This document shows positions 1 through 6,124 of a stretch of 9,275 nt of DNA, piece after piece; the stretch's first letter is position 1; each line of letters opens with the position of its first letter. The position numbers were made by a program, and so were the translations under genes. The stretch lies in the NCBI RefSeq assembly GCF_030271215.1, contig NZ_JASNGB010000114.1, positions 1-9,275 on the forward strand. Reading direction: 5' to 3'. Under the pieces are notes generated by a model that had not been told where the DNA came from, made no database searches, and saw nothing but the letters and a program-made list of their open reading frames with translations. The stretch comes from Deinococcus rhizophilus (GTDB lineage: Bacteria; Deinococcota; Deinococci; Deinococcales; Deinococcaceae).

Positions 1-31
1 GGGCGGCAGCGCGGGCGGCGGCGGCGAGTGA
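1..31 (+). CDS. possible 3' end of an upstream gene (partial)
   Basis: A frame open from base 2 reads GGSAGGGGE and stops at TGA 29-31, overlapping the GTG start of the protease gene by the four bases GTGA. The same GTGA arrangement joins two other gene pairs in this window (4101-4104 and 8159-8162), which makes an upstream co-translated gene plausible. Only nine codons are visible and they are low-complexity glycine codons, which arise easily in GGC-rich DNA, so the product cannot be named and the gene may not exist. Confidence 0.25.
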   Translation, partial: GGSAGGGGE

Positions 32-1140
32 CCACCGCGCTGCGTGCCCTGGCCGCTGCCCTGCTCCTGACCGGGGCGGGAGCCGCCGTCTATTTCACCG
101 GGCACGGGCAGGGCGTGCAGGCGCAGCGGGCGCTCGCCACCACCGACGAGATCAACACGGTCGAGGTGGCGCAAAAGTCGTTGCGGGCGGTGGTACGGGT
201 CGACGCCCGGTTGCGCCGGGAGTTCCTGCAGGCCGGGGACGACCCGGTGGAGACGGGCACCGGCTTTTTCTACAAGTCCAACCTGATCGTCACGAATTAC
301 CACGTCATCCAGTACCAGGAATCGGTCAGCGTGACCCTCTACAACGGACGGCGGGTGCCCGCGCGGGTGGAGGGTATCGACCCCGGCATCGACATCGCCA
401 TTCTGCGGGTCAGTGGGGTGTCGGCGCCGCGCACGCTGGCCTTCGGGCGCAGCGCCAGCCTGATTCCCGGGCAGAAGCTGATCACCATCGGCACGCCGCT
501 GCGGATTCCCAATTTCGTGGGGACCGGGGTCTTCAGCGTGATGGCGAGTGCCCAGGACGTGCCGCGTGACGACCAGCTCGGGCAGGAGATCGGGCAGTAC
601 CTGCTGACCACCGCCAGCATCCAGCAGGGCAACAGCGGCGGCCCGGTCCTCGACTCGCGCGGGGCGGTGGTGGGCGTGGCCGACGCGAACGCGGCGCCCA
701 ACCTGTTCGTGCCGGGCATCATCGGCATGGCGATTCCCAGCGACCTCGTGCGCCAGAGCCTCGACGACCTCGAGAAGATCGGCGTGCCCCAGCGCGGCAC
801 CCTGGGGGTCACGCTGGAGGACCTCGACAGCCTCGACCCGGCGCTGCGGCAGCTCGCGGGCCTGAGCAGCTCGGAGGGAGCGCTGGTGGACGAGGTCGCC
901 GCCGGGTCCGCCGGGGGCCGGGCCGGGCTGCGCGGCAGCCTGCGCAACAGCCGCGGGCAGCTGCTCGCCCCGCTGGGAGACATCATCGTGGCGGTGGACG
1001 GCGTGCGGGTGCGCGGCAGCTACGACGTGACCCGGCTGGTGGCCGCCAAGCGCCCCGGCCAGAGCGTCAACCTGCGGGTGTGGCGCAACAGGAAAAGCGT
1101 GAACGTGCGGGTGACGCTGCAGAAACGCACCCTGCAGTGA
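28..1140 (+). CDS. HtrA/DegP-like serine protease with one PDZ domain
   Basis: Trypsin-like S1C protease of the HtrA/DegP family, which degrades or refolds damaged proteins in the cell envelope. The 370-aa product begins with an arginine-containing N-end and a hydrophobic stretch at about residues 8-23, so it is either anchored or exported; VQA at 30-32 could be a signal-peptidase site. The catalytic triad is visible: His92 in TNYHV, Asp122 in DPGIDIAIL and Ser203 in GNSGGPV. One PDZ domain follows at about 255-365, with the core GDIIVAVDG near 317-325 and a short insertion before it (about 300-315). Length and layout match single-PDZ HtrA proteins such as DegS. The GTG start has no clear Shine-Dalgarno site, only GGC repeats, and may rely on coupling to an upstream gene through the GTGA overlap at 28-31. 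Family assignment is firm; the substrate is unknown. Confidence 0.93.
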   Translation: MTTALRALAAALLLTGAGAAVYFTGHGQGVQAQRALATTDEINTVEVAQKSLRAVVRVDARLRREFLQAGDDPVETGTGFFYKSNLIVTNYHVIQYQESVSVTLYNGRRVPARVEGIDPGIDIAILRVSGVSAPRTLAFGRSASLIPGQKLITIGTPLRIPNFVGTGVFSVMASAQDVPRDDQLGQEIGQYLLTTASIQQGNSGGPVLDSRGAVVGVADANAAPNLFVPGIIGMAIPSDLVRQSLDDLEKIGVPQRGTLGVTLEDLDSLDPALRQLAGLSSSEGALVDEVAAGSAGGRAGLRGSLRNSRGQLLAPLGDIIVAVDGVRVRGSYDVTRLVAAKRPGQSVNLRVWRNRKSVNVRVTLQKRTLQ

Positions 1141-1180
1141 TTGCCGCCTGCTCTGGAGCGCTCTGGCCCGTGCTGGAGCG

Positions 1181-1216
1181 CCCTTTTCTGGTTGCTGCCC
1201 CTTTTCTGGTTGCTGG
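1181..1216 (+). repeat. two tandem copies of an 18-bp unit upstream of the first kinase
   Basis: Bases 1181-1198 and 1199-1216 are the same 18-bp unit, CCCTTTTCTGGTTGCTGS, differing only in the last base. The unit is unusually T-rich for this DNA. Each copy carries TTGCTG (1192-1197 and 1210-1215), a weak match to a -35 element, although the nearer copy sits 21 bases from the TATGAT box at 1237, which is longer than usual. Just before it, TGGAGCG also occurs twice (1154-1160 and 1174-1180). Function is unknown; it could be an operator or a simple duplication. Confidence 0.75.
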
Positions 1217-1236
1217 CCCCGGGCGGCCGGAAGCTC

Positions 1237-1242
1237 TATGAT
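1237..1242 (+). promoter_or_regulatory. -10 box (TATGAT) for the first kinase, likely leaderless
   Basis: TATGAT is close to the bacterial -10 consensus TATAAT and fits the TANNNT box of Deinococcus. It ends 10 bases before the ATG at 1253, so a transcript started from it would have almost no 5' leader. No ribosome binding site lies at a useful distance from that ATG, which agrees with leaderless translation. No convincing -35 element is seen. Confidence 0.55.
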
Positions 1243-1252
1243 CCCTGGTGCT

Positions 1253-1879
1253 ATGTACGTCGTCGTCGAAGGCCCCATCGGGGTGGGAAAAACGAGCCTG
1301 GCGGGGCGGCTCGCGGGGCGCTCCGGTGCGGAGCTGAATCTGGAAGTCGTGGAGGAAAATCCCTTCCTGGCCCACTTCTATGACTCGCCGGAAGCCTACG
1401 CCTTTCAGGTGCAGGTCTTTTTCCTGCTCTCACGCTTCAAGCAGCTCTCGGCGCTCGCGCAGCCGGGGCTGTGGAGCGGGAACGTGGTCAGCGACTACCT
1501 CTTCGACAAGGACTTCATCTTCGCGGCGATGAACCTGAAAGACGCCGAGTTCGCGCTGTACGAGGACCTCTACAGCCACCTCTCGCCCCGGCTGCCCACC
1601 CCGGACCTGGTGGTGTACCTGCGGGCCGAGCCGGGGCTGCTGCTCTCGCGCATCGAGAAACGCGGGCGGCCCTTCGAGCGAGACATGCAGGCCGCCTACC
1701 TCACGGACCTGACCGCCCGCTACGACGAGTATTTCCGCACCTACCCCGGCCAGCTCCTGACGGTCGACGCCAGCCGCTACGACTTCGTGGGCAATCCCGA
1801 CGACGAACACGCCCTGCACGCCGAGATCGAGGCGGCGCTGCGGGCGGGCCGACCCGTGGGAGAGGGGGCGGTGGTGTGA
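1253..1879 (+). CDS. deoxyribonucleoside kinase, deoxyguanosine-kinase-like
   Basis: Cytoplasmic nucleoside-salvage enzyme that phosphorylates a deoxynucleoside to its 5'-monophosphate. The 208-aa product has the family layout: P-loop GPIGVGKT at 7-14, substrate-binding EENPFL at 34-39, DYLFDK at 81-86 and the arginine-rich lid RGRPFE at 137-142. The lid EKRGRPFE and the DY in place of the usual DR resemble what I recall of Bacillus subtilis deoxyguanosine kinase (ADYHIYK, EKRGRPFE), so dGuo is the likeliest substrate. That is a resemblance from memory, not an alignment. ATG 1253 is preferred over the in-frame ATG 1238, because 1238 lies inside the TATGAT box and has only a poorly spaced GGAAG; the shorter start also places the P-loop at residue 7, as in the downstream kinase. 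It is the probable head of a unit with that paralogue. Confidence 0.9.
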   Translation: MYVVVEGPIGVGKTSLAGRLAGRSGAELNLEVVEENPFLAHFYDSPEAYAFQVQVFFLLSRFKQLSALAQPGLWSGNVVSDYLFDKDFIFAAMNLKDAEFALYEDLYSHLSPRLPTPDLVVYLRAEPGLLLSRIEKRGRPFERDMQAAYLTDLTARYDEYFRTYPGQLLTVDASRYDFVGNPDDEHALHAEIEAALRAGRPVGEGAVV

Positions 1880-1904
1880 GGGGGCAGACCGTAGAGCGTG
1901 GGCC

Positions 1905-1964
1905 GTGGAACGTGGACAGCGACGACGCCTTCCCCACGTTCCACAGGCCACATCCCACGTTCCA
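1905..1964. repeat. inverted repeat plus a third copy between the two kinase genes
   Basis: GTGGAACGTGG (1905-1915) and CCACGTTCCAC (1934-1944) are perfect 11-bp inverted arms around an 18-base loop, and the core CCACGTTCCA appears again at 1955-1964. Outside the arms, GGCC at 1901-1904 and 1946-1949 extends the pairing with one bulged base. No T-tract follows, so this is not a standard intrinsic terminator. It fills most of the 102-base gap between the kinases. It could be a small dispersed non-coding repeat of the kind known in Deinococcus, an RNA hairpin tuning expression of the second kinase, or a protein-binding site. Confidence 0.8.
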
Positions 1965-1969
1965 GCAGC

Positions 1970-1973
1970 GGAG
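1970..1973 (+). promoter_or_regulatory. ribosome binding site (GGAG) deciding the second kinase start
   Basis: GGAG lies 8 bases before ATG 1982. It selects that start over the in-frame ATG at 1898, which would add 28 residues read through the inverted repeat. No TANNNT box is found in the gap, so translation from a transcript shared with the first kinase is the simplest reading. Confidence 0.65.
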
Positions 1974-1981
1974 CCGCTGAC

Positions 1982-2605
<624 letters not shown>

Positions 2606-2621
2606 GAGGCTGGGGCGTCTC

Positions 2622-2630
2622 TGCTAGCCT
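2622..2630 (+). promoter_or_regulatory. extended -10 box (TGCTAGCCT) for murE, leaderless
   Basis: TGC-TAGCCT fits the extended -10 form TGnTANNNT. The TANNNT part (2625-2630) ends exactly 7 bases before ATG 2638, the spacing expected if transcription begins at or beside the start codon. The only GGAGG nearby (2605-2609) is 28 bases from the ATG, too far to serve it. No TTGACA-like -35 element is seen. Confidence 0.65.
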
Positions 2631-2637
2631 CCCTCCC

Positions 2638-4104
2638 ATGCACCTGCCCGAGCTGGCCGCCGCCCTGAACGTCTCCGCCGCCGACCTGCCCGCCGCCGAG
2701 GTGCGGGGCATCACCCACAACGCGGCGTGGGTGGAACCGGGGTTCGTGTTCGTGGCGATTCGGGGCGCCCGCTTCGACGGGCACACCTTTCTGGAGGAGG
2801 TGGCGGCGCGGGGCGCGGTGGCGGTGCTGGGCGAGGGCTTGCGTGAAGGGCAGACCTCTCCCCTGCCCTACCTGACGGTGCCAGACGCGCGGGCAGCGCT
2901 GGCCGACGCGGCGGCGGCGCTGGAGGGTTTCCCCAGCCGCGCCCTGAAGGTTGTGGGGGTGACGGGCACCGACGGCAAGACCACCACGAGCTGGCTCACC
3001 CGGCACCTGCTGCGGGCGGCCGGGATACCCACCGGCCTGCTCAGCACCGTGGGCTACGAGCTGCCCGACGGCGTGCTGCGCCACTTCCCCGCGCACTTCA
3101 CCACCCCCGAAGCCCCGCAGCTGCAGGCCACCCTGCGTGAGCTGCTGGAGGCGGGCGGGCAGGCCGCCGTGCTGGAGGCCAGCAGCCACGCGCTGGCGCT
3201 GGAGCGGGTGCGCGGGGTGGAGTGGGACGTGGCGGTCTGGACCCACCTGACCCGCGAGCACCTGGACTTTCACGGAACCGTGGAGGCCTATTTCGCCGAG
3301 AAACGCAAGCTGGTGGAACGCGCCCCCTTCGCCGTGCTGAACGCCGACGACCCCTGGACGGCCCGGCTGACCGGCGTCGCCCCCACCGAGACGACCTACT
3401 CCCTGGACGGCTCACCCGCCGACTGGCAGGCGCACGGGGTGCAGGAGCGGGCGACCGGGCTGCACTTCCGGGTCACGTCGCCGCTGGGCGAGTTCGCGGC
3501 CCACCTCCCGATGATCGGCCGCTTCAACGTGGCGAACGCGCTGGCGGGAATGGCGGCGGCGGCGCGTCTGGGAGCGACGGCACAGCAGCTCGCGGCGGGC
3601 CTGGCCTCCTTCGGCGGGGTGCCGGGGCGGATGGAACTCGTGCCCGGCAGCGAGGACGCCCCGCGGGTGATCGTGGACTTCGCCCACACGCCTCCCAGCC
3701 TGGCGGGGGCGCTGGGAACGCTGCGGGCGACCACACCGGGGCAACTGTGGGTGGTGATCGGGTCGGCGGGCGGTCTGCGCGATCCCGGCAAGCGGGCACC
3801 GCTGGGCGAGGTGGCGACCCGGCGGGCCGACCACGCGGTCTTTACCGAGGAAGACCACCGCGACACGCCCCTCGCGGACATCCTCGCCGAGATGGAGCGC
3901 GGGGCGCGGGAGGCGGGCCGGGACAACTTCGTGTCGGTCGGGGACCGCCGGGAGGCCATCCGGCACGCGCTCCGGCAGGCCCGCCCCGGCGACACCGTCC
4001 TGCTGGCGGGCAAGGGGGCCGAGGACACGCTGGAGCGCGGGGGCGAGGCCCTCCCCTGGAACGAGGTGGAGGAGGCGCGGGCGGCGCTGGAGGCCCGGCG
4101 GTGA
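2638..4104 (+). CDS. murE: MurE-type UDP-MurNAc-L-Ala-D-Glu ligase (third-residue ligase)
   Basis: Cytoplasmic ATP-dependent Mur ligase that adds the third amino acid of the peptidoglycan stem peptide. The 488-aa product has the usual length and order: N-terminal UDP-binding domain (DIT-like RGITHNAAWVEPGFVFVA at 23-40), ATP-binding GTDGKTTT at 110-117, ASSHALAL at 181-188, HLDFHGT at 209-213 onward, the probable carbamoylated Lys222, GRFNVANALAG from 294, then the C-terminal domain with DFAHTPPSL near 347-355 and GDRREAI at 435-441. Two substrate motifs are altered: the loop usually DNPR in diaminopimelate enzymes reads EDHR at 405-408, and the usual GKGHE reads GKGAE at 458-462. Deinococcus walls carry L-ornithine at this position, so ornithine is a reasonable guess for the substrate. 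ATG 2638 is chosen over the ATG at 2551, which would overlap the kinase gene by 55 bases. The stop overlaps the next start. Confidence 0.88.
   Translation: MHLPELAAALNVSAADLPAAEVRGITHNAAWVEPGFVFVAIRGARFDGHTFLEEVAARGAVAVLGEGLREGQTSPLPYLTVPDARAALADAAAALEGFPSRALKVVGVTGTDGKTTTSWLTRHLLRAAGIPTGLLSTVGYELPDGVLRHFPAHFTTPEAPQLQATLRELLEAGGQAAVLEASSHALALERVRGVEWDVAVWTHLTREHLDFHGTVEAYFAEKRKLVERAPFAVLNADDPWTARLTGVAPTETTYSLDGSPADWQAHGVQERATGLHFRVTSPLGEFAAHLPMIGRFNVANALAGMAAAARLGATAQQLAAGLASFGGVPGRMELVPGSEDAPRVIVDFAHTPPSLAGALGTLRATTPGQLWVVIGSAGGLRDPGKRAPLGEVATRRADHAVFTEEDHRDTPLADILAEMERGAREAGRDNFVSVGDRREAIRHALRQARPGDTVLLAGKGAEDTLERGGEALPWNEVEEARAALEARR
4089..4093 (+). promoter_or_regulatory. ribosome binding site (GGAGG) inside the murE end
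   Basis: A full GGAGG within the last murE codons lies 7 bases before GTG 4101. It fixes the start of the SWIM gene at the GTGA overlap and supports translation from the murE transcript. Confidence 0.7.
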
Positions 4105-4535
4105 GCTTTACCCCGGCGGAGCTGCTGCGCCACGTGTCCGGCAAGGTGCGCGAGCGGGCGCGGGACCTCGTGGGCGAGGTGGAGCGGCGGGAGCGGCGGG
4201 AGCGGCAGGGGGACGTGATCCGGGCGCGGGTGCAGGGAAGCCGCCCGGCCCCCTACCGGGTCCGCACCGACCTGAAGAAGGGCGAGGTCACCTGCTCCTG
4301 TCCCGACGAGCACAACGCGATCTGCAAGCACGCGGCGGCCACGCTCCTCGTGTTCATGGACGACCCGGCGTCCTTCGTGCCCGCTGCCCCGCCCCGGCGG
4401 CTCCCCGCGCTGACGGGCCTGGGGGAAGCCGACGTGGAGAGGTTGCTGGACCGCCTGCACGACCTCCACCCCGACGTGGTGCTGGACTGGGCGCGGGAGC
4501 TGACCCACCAGGCCGAGGAGGAGGAGTGGGAGTAA
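4101..4535 (+). CDS. small SWIM zinc-finger protein
   Basis: A 144-aa protein whose recognisable part is a SWIM zinc finger: Cys65-Ser-Cys67, seven residues, then Cys75-Lys-His77 (CxCx7CxH), set in the usual context of a preceding strand (PYRVRTDLKKGEVTCSC) and a following helix (KHAAATLLVFM). SWIM domains bind DNA or protein partners and occur in Swi2/Snf2 helicases and recombination accessory proteins. No helicase or other catalytic domain is attached here. The N-terminal 15-37 is a highly charged, probably helical segment with an ERRERRERQ run; the C-terminus is acidic (EEEEWE). The GTG start overlaps the murE stop by GTGA and has a good GGAGG, so the gene is co-translated with murE. The link to wall synthesis is not explained by anything in the protein. 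Function unknown; a nucleic-acid or protein adaptor is an inference. Confidence 0.88.
   Translation: MSFTPAELLRHVSGKVRERARDLVGEVERRERRERQGDVIRARVQGSRPAPYRVRTDLKKGEVTCSCPDEHNAICKHAAATLLVFMDDPASFVPAAPPRRLPALTGLGEADVERLLDRLHDLHPDVVLDWARELTHQAEEEEWE
4181..4207 (+). repeat. three tandem 9-bp units in the SWIM gene
   Basis: GGAGCGGCG occurs at 4181-4189 and 4190-4198, followed by GGAGCGGCA at 4199-4207. The unit is three codons long, so copy-number change would keep frame and lengthen or shorten the Glu-Arg-Arg run (residues about 28-36) of the charged N-terminal helix. Confidence 0.8.
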
Positions 4536-4630
4536 GCCCCGCCGGAGCGCCTTGTTCCTCGCCCCGCCGTCCGGCCGACGTCGCCTCCAGCCTCCGGCGG
4601 CATCCTGTGTCCGGCGGGAGGGGGACTTGC

Positions 4631-4687
4631 ATGAATGGACCGGCCCCCCACCCACGGGGTGCCCCACACCGGGCGCGGAGAGGCTGA
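4631..4687 (+). CDS. possible 18-codon leader peptide before rtcB
   Basis: ATG 4631 opens an 18-codon frame (MNGPAPHPRGAPHRARRG) ending at TGA 4685-4687, only four bases before the rtcB ATG at 4692. A purine-rich GGGAGGGGG (4616-4624) lies 6 bases ahead, a good ribosome binding site. The peptide is rich in proline, arginine and glycine and uses codons such as AAT, GGA and AGA that are uncommon in GC-rich genomes. It could couple ribosomes onto rtcB or sense translation, or it may be chance. An in-frame rtcB start at ATG 4635 competes for the same binding site. Confidence 0.22.
   Translation: MNGPAPHPRGAPHRARRG
4677..4683 (+). promoter_or_regulatory. ribosome binding site (GGAGAGG) of rtcB
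   Basis: GGAGAGG lies 8 bases before ATG 4692 and supports that start over the in-frame ATG 4635, which would add 19 residues of composition (MDRPPTHGVPHTG) unlike the usual RtcB N-terminus. Confidence 0.65.
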
Positions 4688-4691
4688 AGGC

Positions 4692-6098
4692 ATGAACGGC
4701 AAACAGATCACCAGACTGGGCTTCGGGGGCCGGGCGGTGGCGCTCGCCCTGGACGCCGCCAAGCTGCGCGAGCGGGCAGGCATCAGTCGCCAGGAGATCA
4801 TCGGCGAGCTGGCCTCGGTGCGTGACCACCCGGAGGCTTACGTCACCGGGGGCGTCTACGCCGACCTCGCGGCGGAACTGACCTCGCGGGACGCCCGGGC
4901 GCGGGCGGCGGCGCAGGCCACGCTGCGGCCCACACCGCTGCCCTACCGGGTCTGGGGCGAGGACCTGATCGAGCCCGGTGCCCGCAGCCAGATGGACGTG
5001 GCGATGCAGCTTCCGGTCAGCCGCGCGGGGGCGCTGATGCCCGACGCGCACGTGGGCTACGGCCTGCCCATCGGCGGGGTACTGGCCACCGAGGGGGCCG
5101 TCATTCCCTACGGGGTGGGCGTGGACATCGGCTGCTCGATGATGCTGAGCGTGCTGCCCCTGGCCCCAGGTGGGCTGAGTACCGACGAGGCCCGGGGGCT
5201 GCTGATGAAGCACACCCGCTTCGGCGCGGGCGTCAGCTTCGAGAAGTCCTTCCGGGGCGACCACGAGGTGCTGCACGACCCCGCGTGGCGCGAGCAGGCG
5301 CTGCTGCGGCACCTGCGGAACAAGGCCGCCGAGCAGATCGGCAGCTCGGGCAGCGGCAACCATTTCGTGGAGTTCGGCACCCTGACGCTGGCCGCGCCCG
5401 ACCTGGGCTTGGAGGCGGGCGACTACCTCGCGGTGCTGTCTCACAGCGGCTCGCGGGGCTTCGGGGCGCAGGTGGCGAACCACTACACCAGGGTGGCGCA
5501 GGCCCTGCATCCCACCCTGGACCCCGCCGCCCGCAAGCTCGCGTGGCTGCCGCTGGACACCGAGGAGGGCGAGGGCTACTGGCAGGCGATGAACCTCGCG
5601 GGCCGCTACGCCCTGGCCAACCACGACCTGATCCACGCCCGCCTCGCCCGCGCCCTGGGCGTGGGGCCGCTCGCGCAGGTCAGCAACAGCCACAACCTCG
5701 CGTGGCGGCAGACGCTCCCGGATGGCGAGGAGGTCATCGTCCACCGCAAGGGGGCCACCCCCGCCGAGGCCGGGCGGCTGGGCCTGATTCCCGGCAGCAT
5801 GGCCGATCCCGGCTTCGTGGTGCGGGGGCGCGGCAACGCGGAGGCCCTCGACAGCGCCAGCCACGGGGCCGGACGCCAGATGGGGCGCAAGGCCGCCGAG
5901 CGGGCGCTGAACAAGCGCGACGTGCAGGCGTACCTGAAGGAGCGCGGCATCACCCTGATCGGCGGCGGGGTGGACGAGGCCCCGCAAGCTTACAAGCGCA
6001 TCGAGGAGGTCATCGCCCGCCAGCGTGACCTCGTGGACGTGGTGGCCGAGTTCCGCCCCCGCGTGGTGCGGATGGACACCGGGCACGAGGACATCTAG
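4692..6098 (+). CDS. rtcB: RtcB-family RNA-splicing/repair ligase
   Basis: GTP- and Mn-dependent ligase that joins RNA 2',3'-cyclic-phosphate or 3'-phosphate ends to 5'-OH ends by a histidine-GMP intermediate. The 468-aa product sits between the E. coli (about 408) and archaeal (about 480) lengths. Family motifs run in order: MPDAHVGYGLPIGGV from 116, GVGVDIGCSM at 141-150 with metal ligands Asp145 and Cys148, GSGNHFVE at 220-227 (His224), SHSGSRG at 250-256 (His251), SNSHNLAW at 331-338 (His334), RKGATPAEAG and IPGSM at 352-370, SHGAGR at 390-395 with His391 as the GMP-accepting residue, and DEAPQAYKRIEEV near the end. All key residues are present, so it should be active. No RtcA cyclase, RtcR regulator or archease lies beside it in the window. 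It follows the SWIM gene after 156 bases and ends in an intrinsic terminator. Repair of broken RNA is the likely role. Confidence 0.94.
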   Translation: MNGKQITRLGFGGRAVALALDAAKLRERAGISRQEIIGELASVRDHPEAYVTGGVYADLAAELTSRDARARAAAQATLRPTPLPYRVWGEDLIEPGARSQMDVAMQLPVSRAGALMPDAHVGYGLPIGGVLATEGAVIPYGVGVDIGCSMMLSVLPLAPGGLSTDEARGLLMKHTRFGAGVSFEKSFRGDHEVLHDPAWREQALLRHLRNKAAEQIGSSGSGNHFVEFGTLTLAAPDLGLEAGDYLAVLSHSGSRGFGAQVANHYTRVAQALHPTLDPAARKLAWLPLDTEEGEGYWQAMNLAGRYALANHDLIHARLARALGVGPLAQVSNSHNLAWRQTLPDGEEVIVHRKGATPAEAGRLGLIPGSMADPGFVVRGRGNAEALDSASHGAGRQMGRKAAERALNKRDVQAYLKERGITLIGGGVDEAPQAYKRIEEVIARQRDLVDVVAEFRPRVVRMDTGHEDI

Positions 6099-6101
6099 CG
6101 G

Positions 6102-6124
6102 GCGGCCGGAAGCTGGCCGCTTTT
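6102..6124 (+). terminator. intrinsic terminator of rtcB
   Basis: GCGGCC (6102-6107) pairs with GGCCGC (6115-6120) around a 7-base loop, followed at once by TTTT (6121-6124). It lies 4 bases after the rtcB stop. Its last T is also the final base of the convergent peptidase stop codon. It has no T-tract on the opposite strand, so it acts on the + strand only. Confidence 0.75.

Larger units (their letters stand above)
4536..4691. other. 156-base gap before rtcB with short GC repeats and no TANNNT box
   Basis: CCGCCGGAG (4539-4547) has its inverse CTCCGGCGG at 4592-4600, and TCCGGCGG repeats directly at 4593-4600 and 4610-4617. The dinucleotide TA does not occur anywhere in the gap, so no TANNNT -10 box is possible here, unlike upstream of four other genes in the window. 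rtcB may therefore be read from the murE or an earlier promoter, or from a different type of promoter. Such short GC-rich repeats can arise by chance in this DNA. Confidence 0.5.

Noticed and set aside
1150..1180. Possible terminator after the serine protease gene
   Set aside because: CTGGAGCGCTCTGG is an imperfect palindrome with no loop and needs G-T pairs; the following T-rich stretch is the tandem repeat, not a T-tract next to a stem.
3222..4100. Upstream extension of the SWIM frame inside murE
   Set aside because: The stretch is a Gly/Arg/Ala-rich out-of-frame reading of murE. The GTG at 4101 with GGAGG and the GTGA overlap marks the real start.
4539..4600. 9-bp inverted repeat after the SWIM gene as a terminator
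   Set aside because: The arms are 44 bases apart and no T-tract follows; short GC-rich repeats of this kind are common by chance here.
3396..6086. A 896-codon open frame on the minus strand opposite murE, the SWIM gene and rtcB
   Set aside because: It lies antisense to three well-supported genes, has a composition (His, Arg, Gly, Pro, Ala) typical of antisense frames in high-GC DNA, and shows no recognisable motif.
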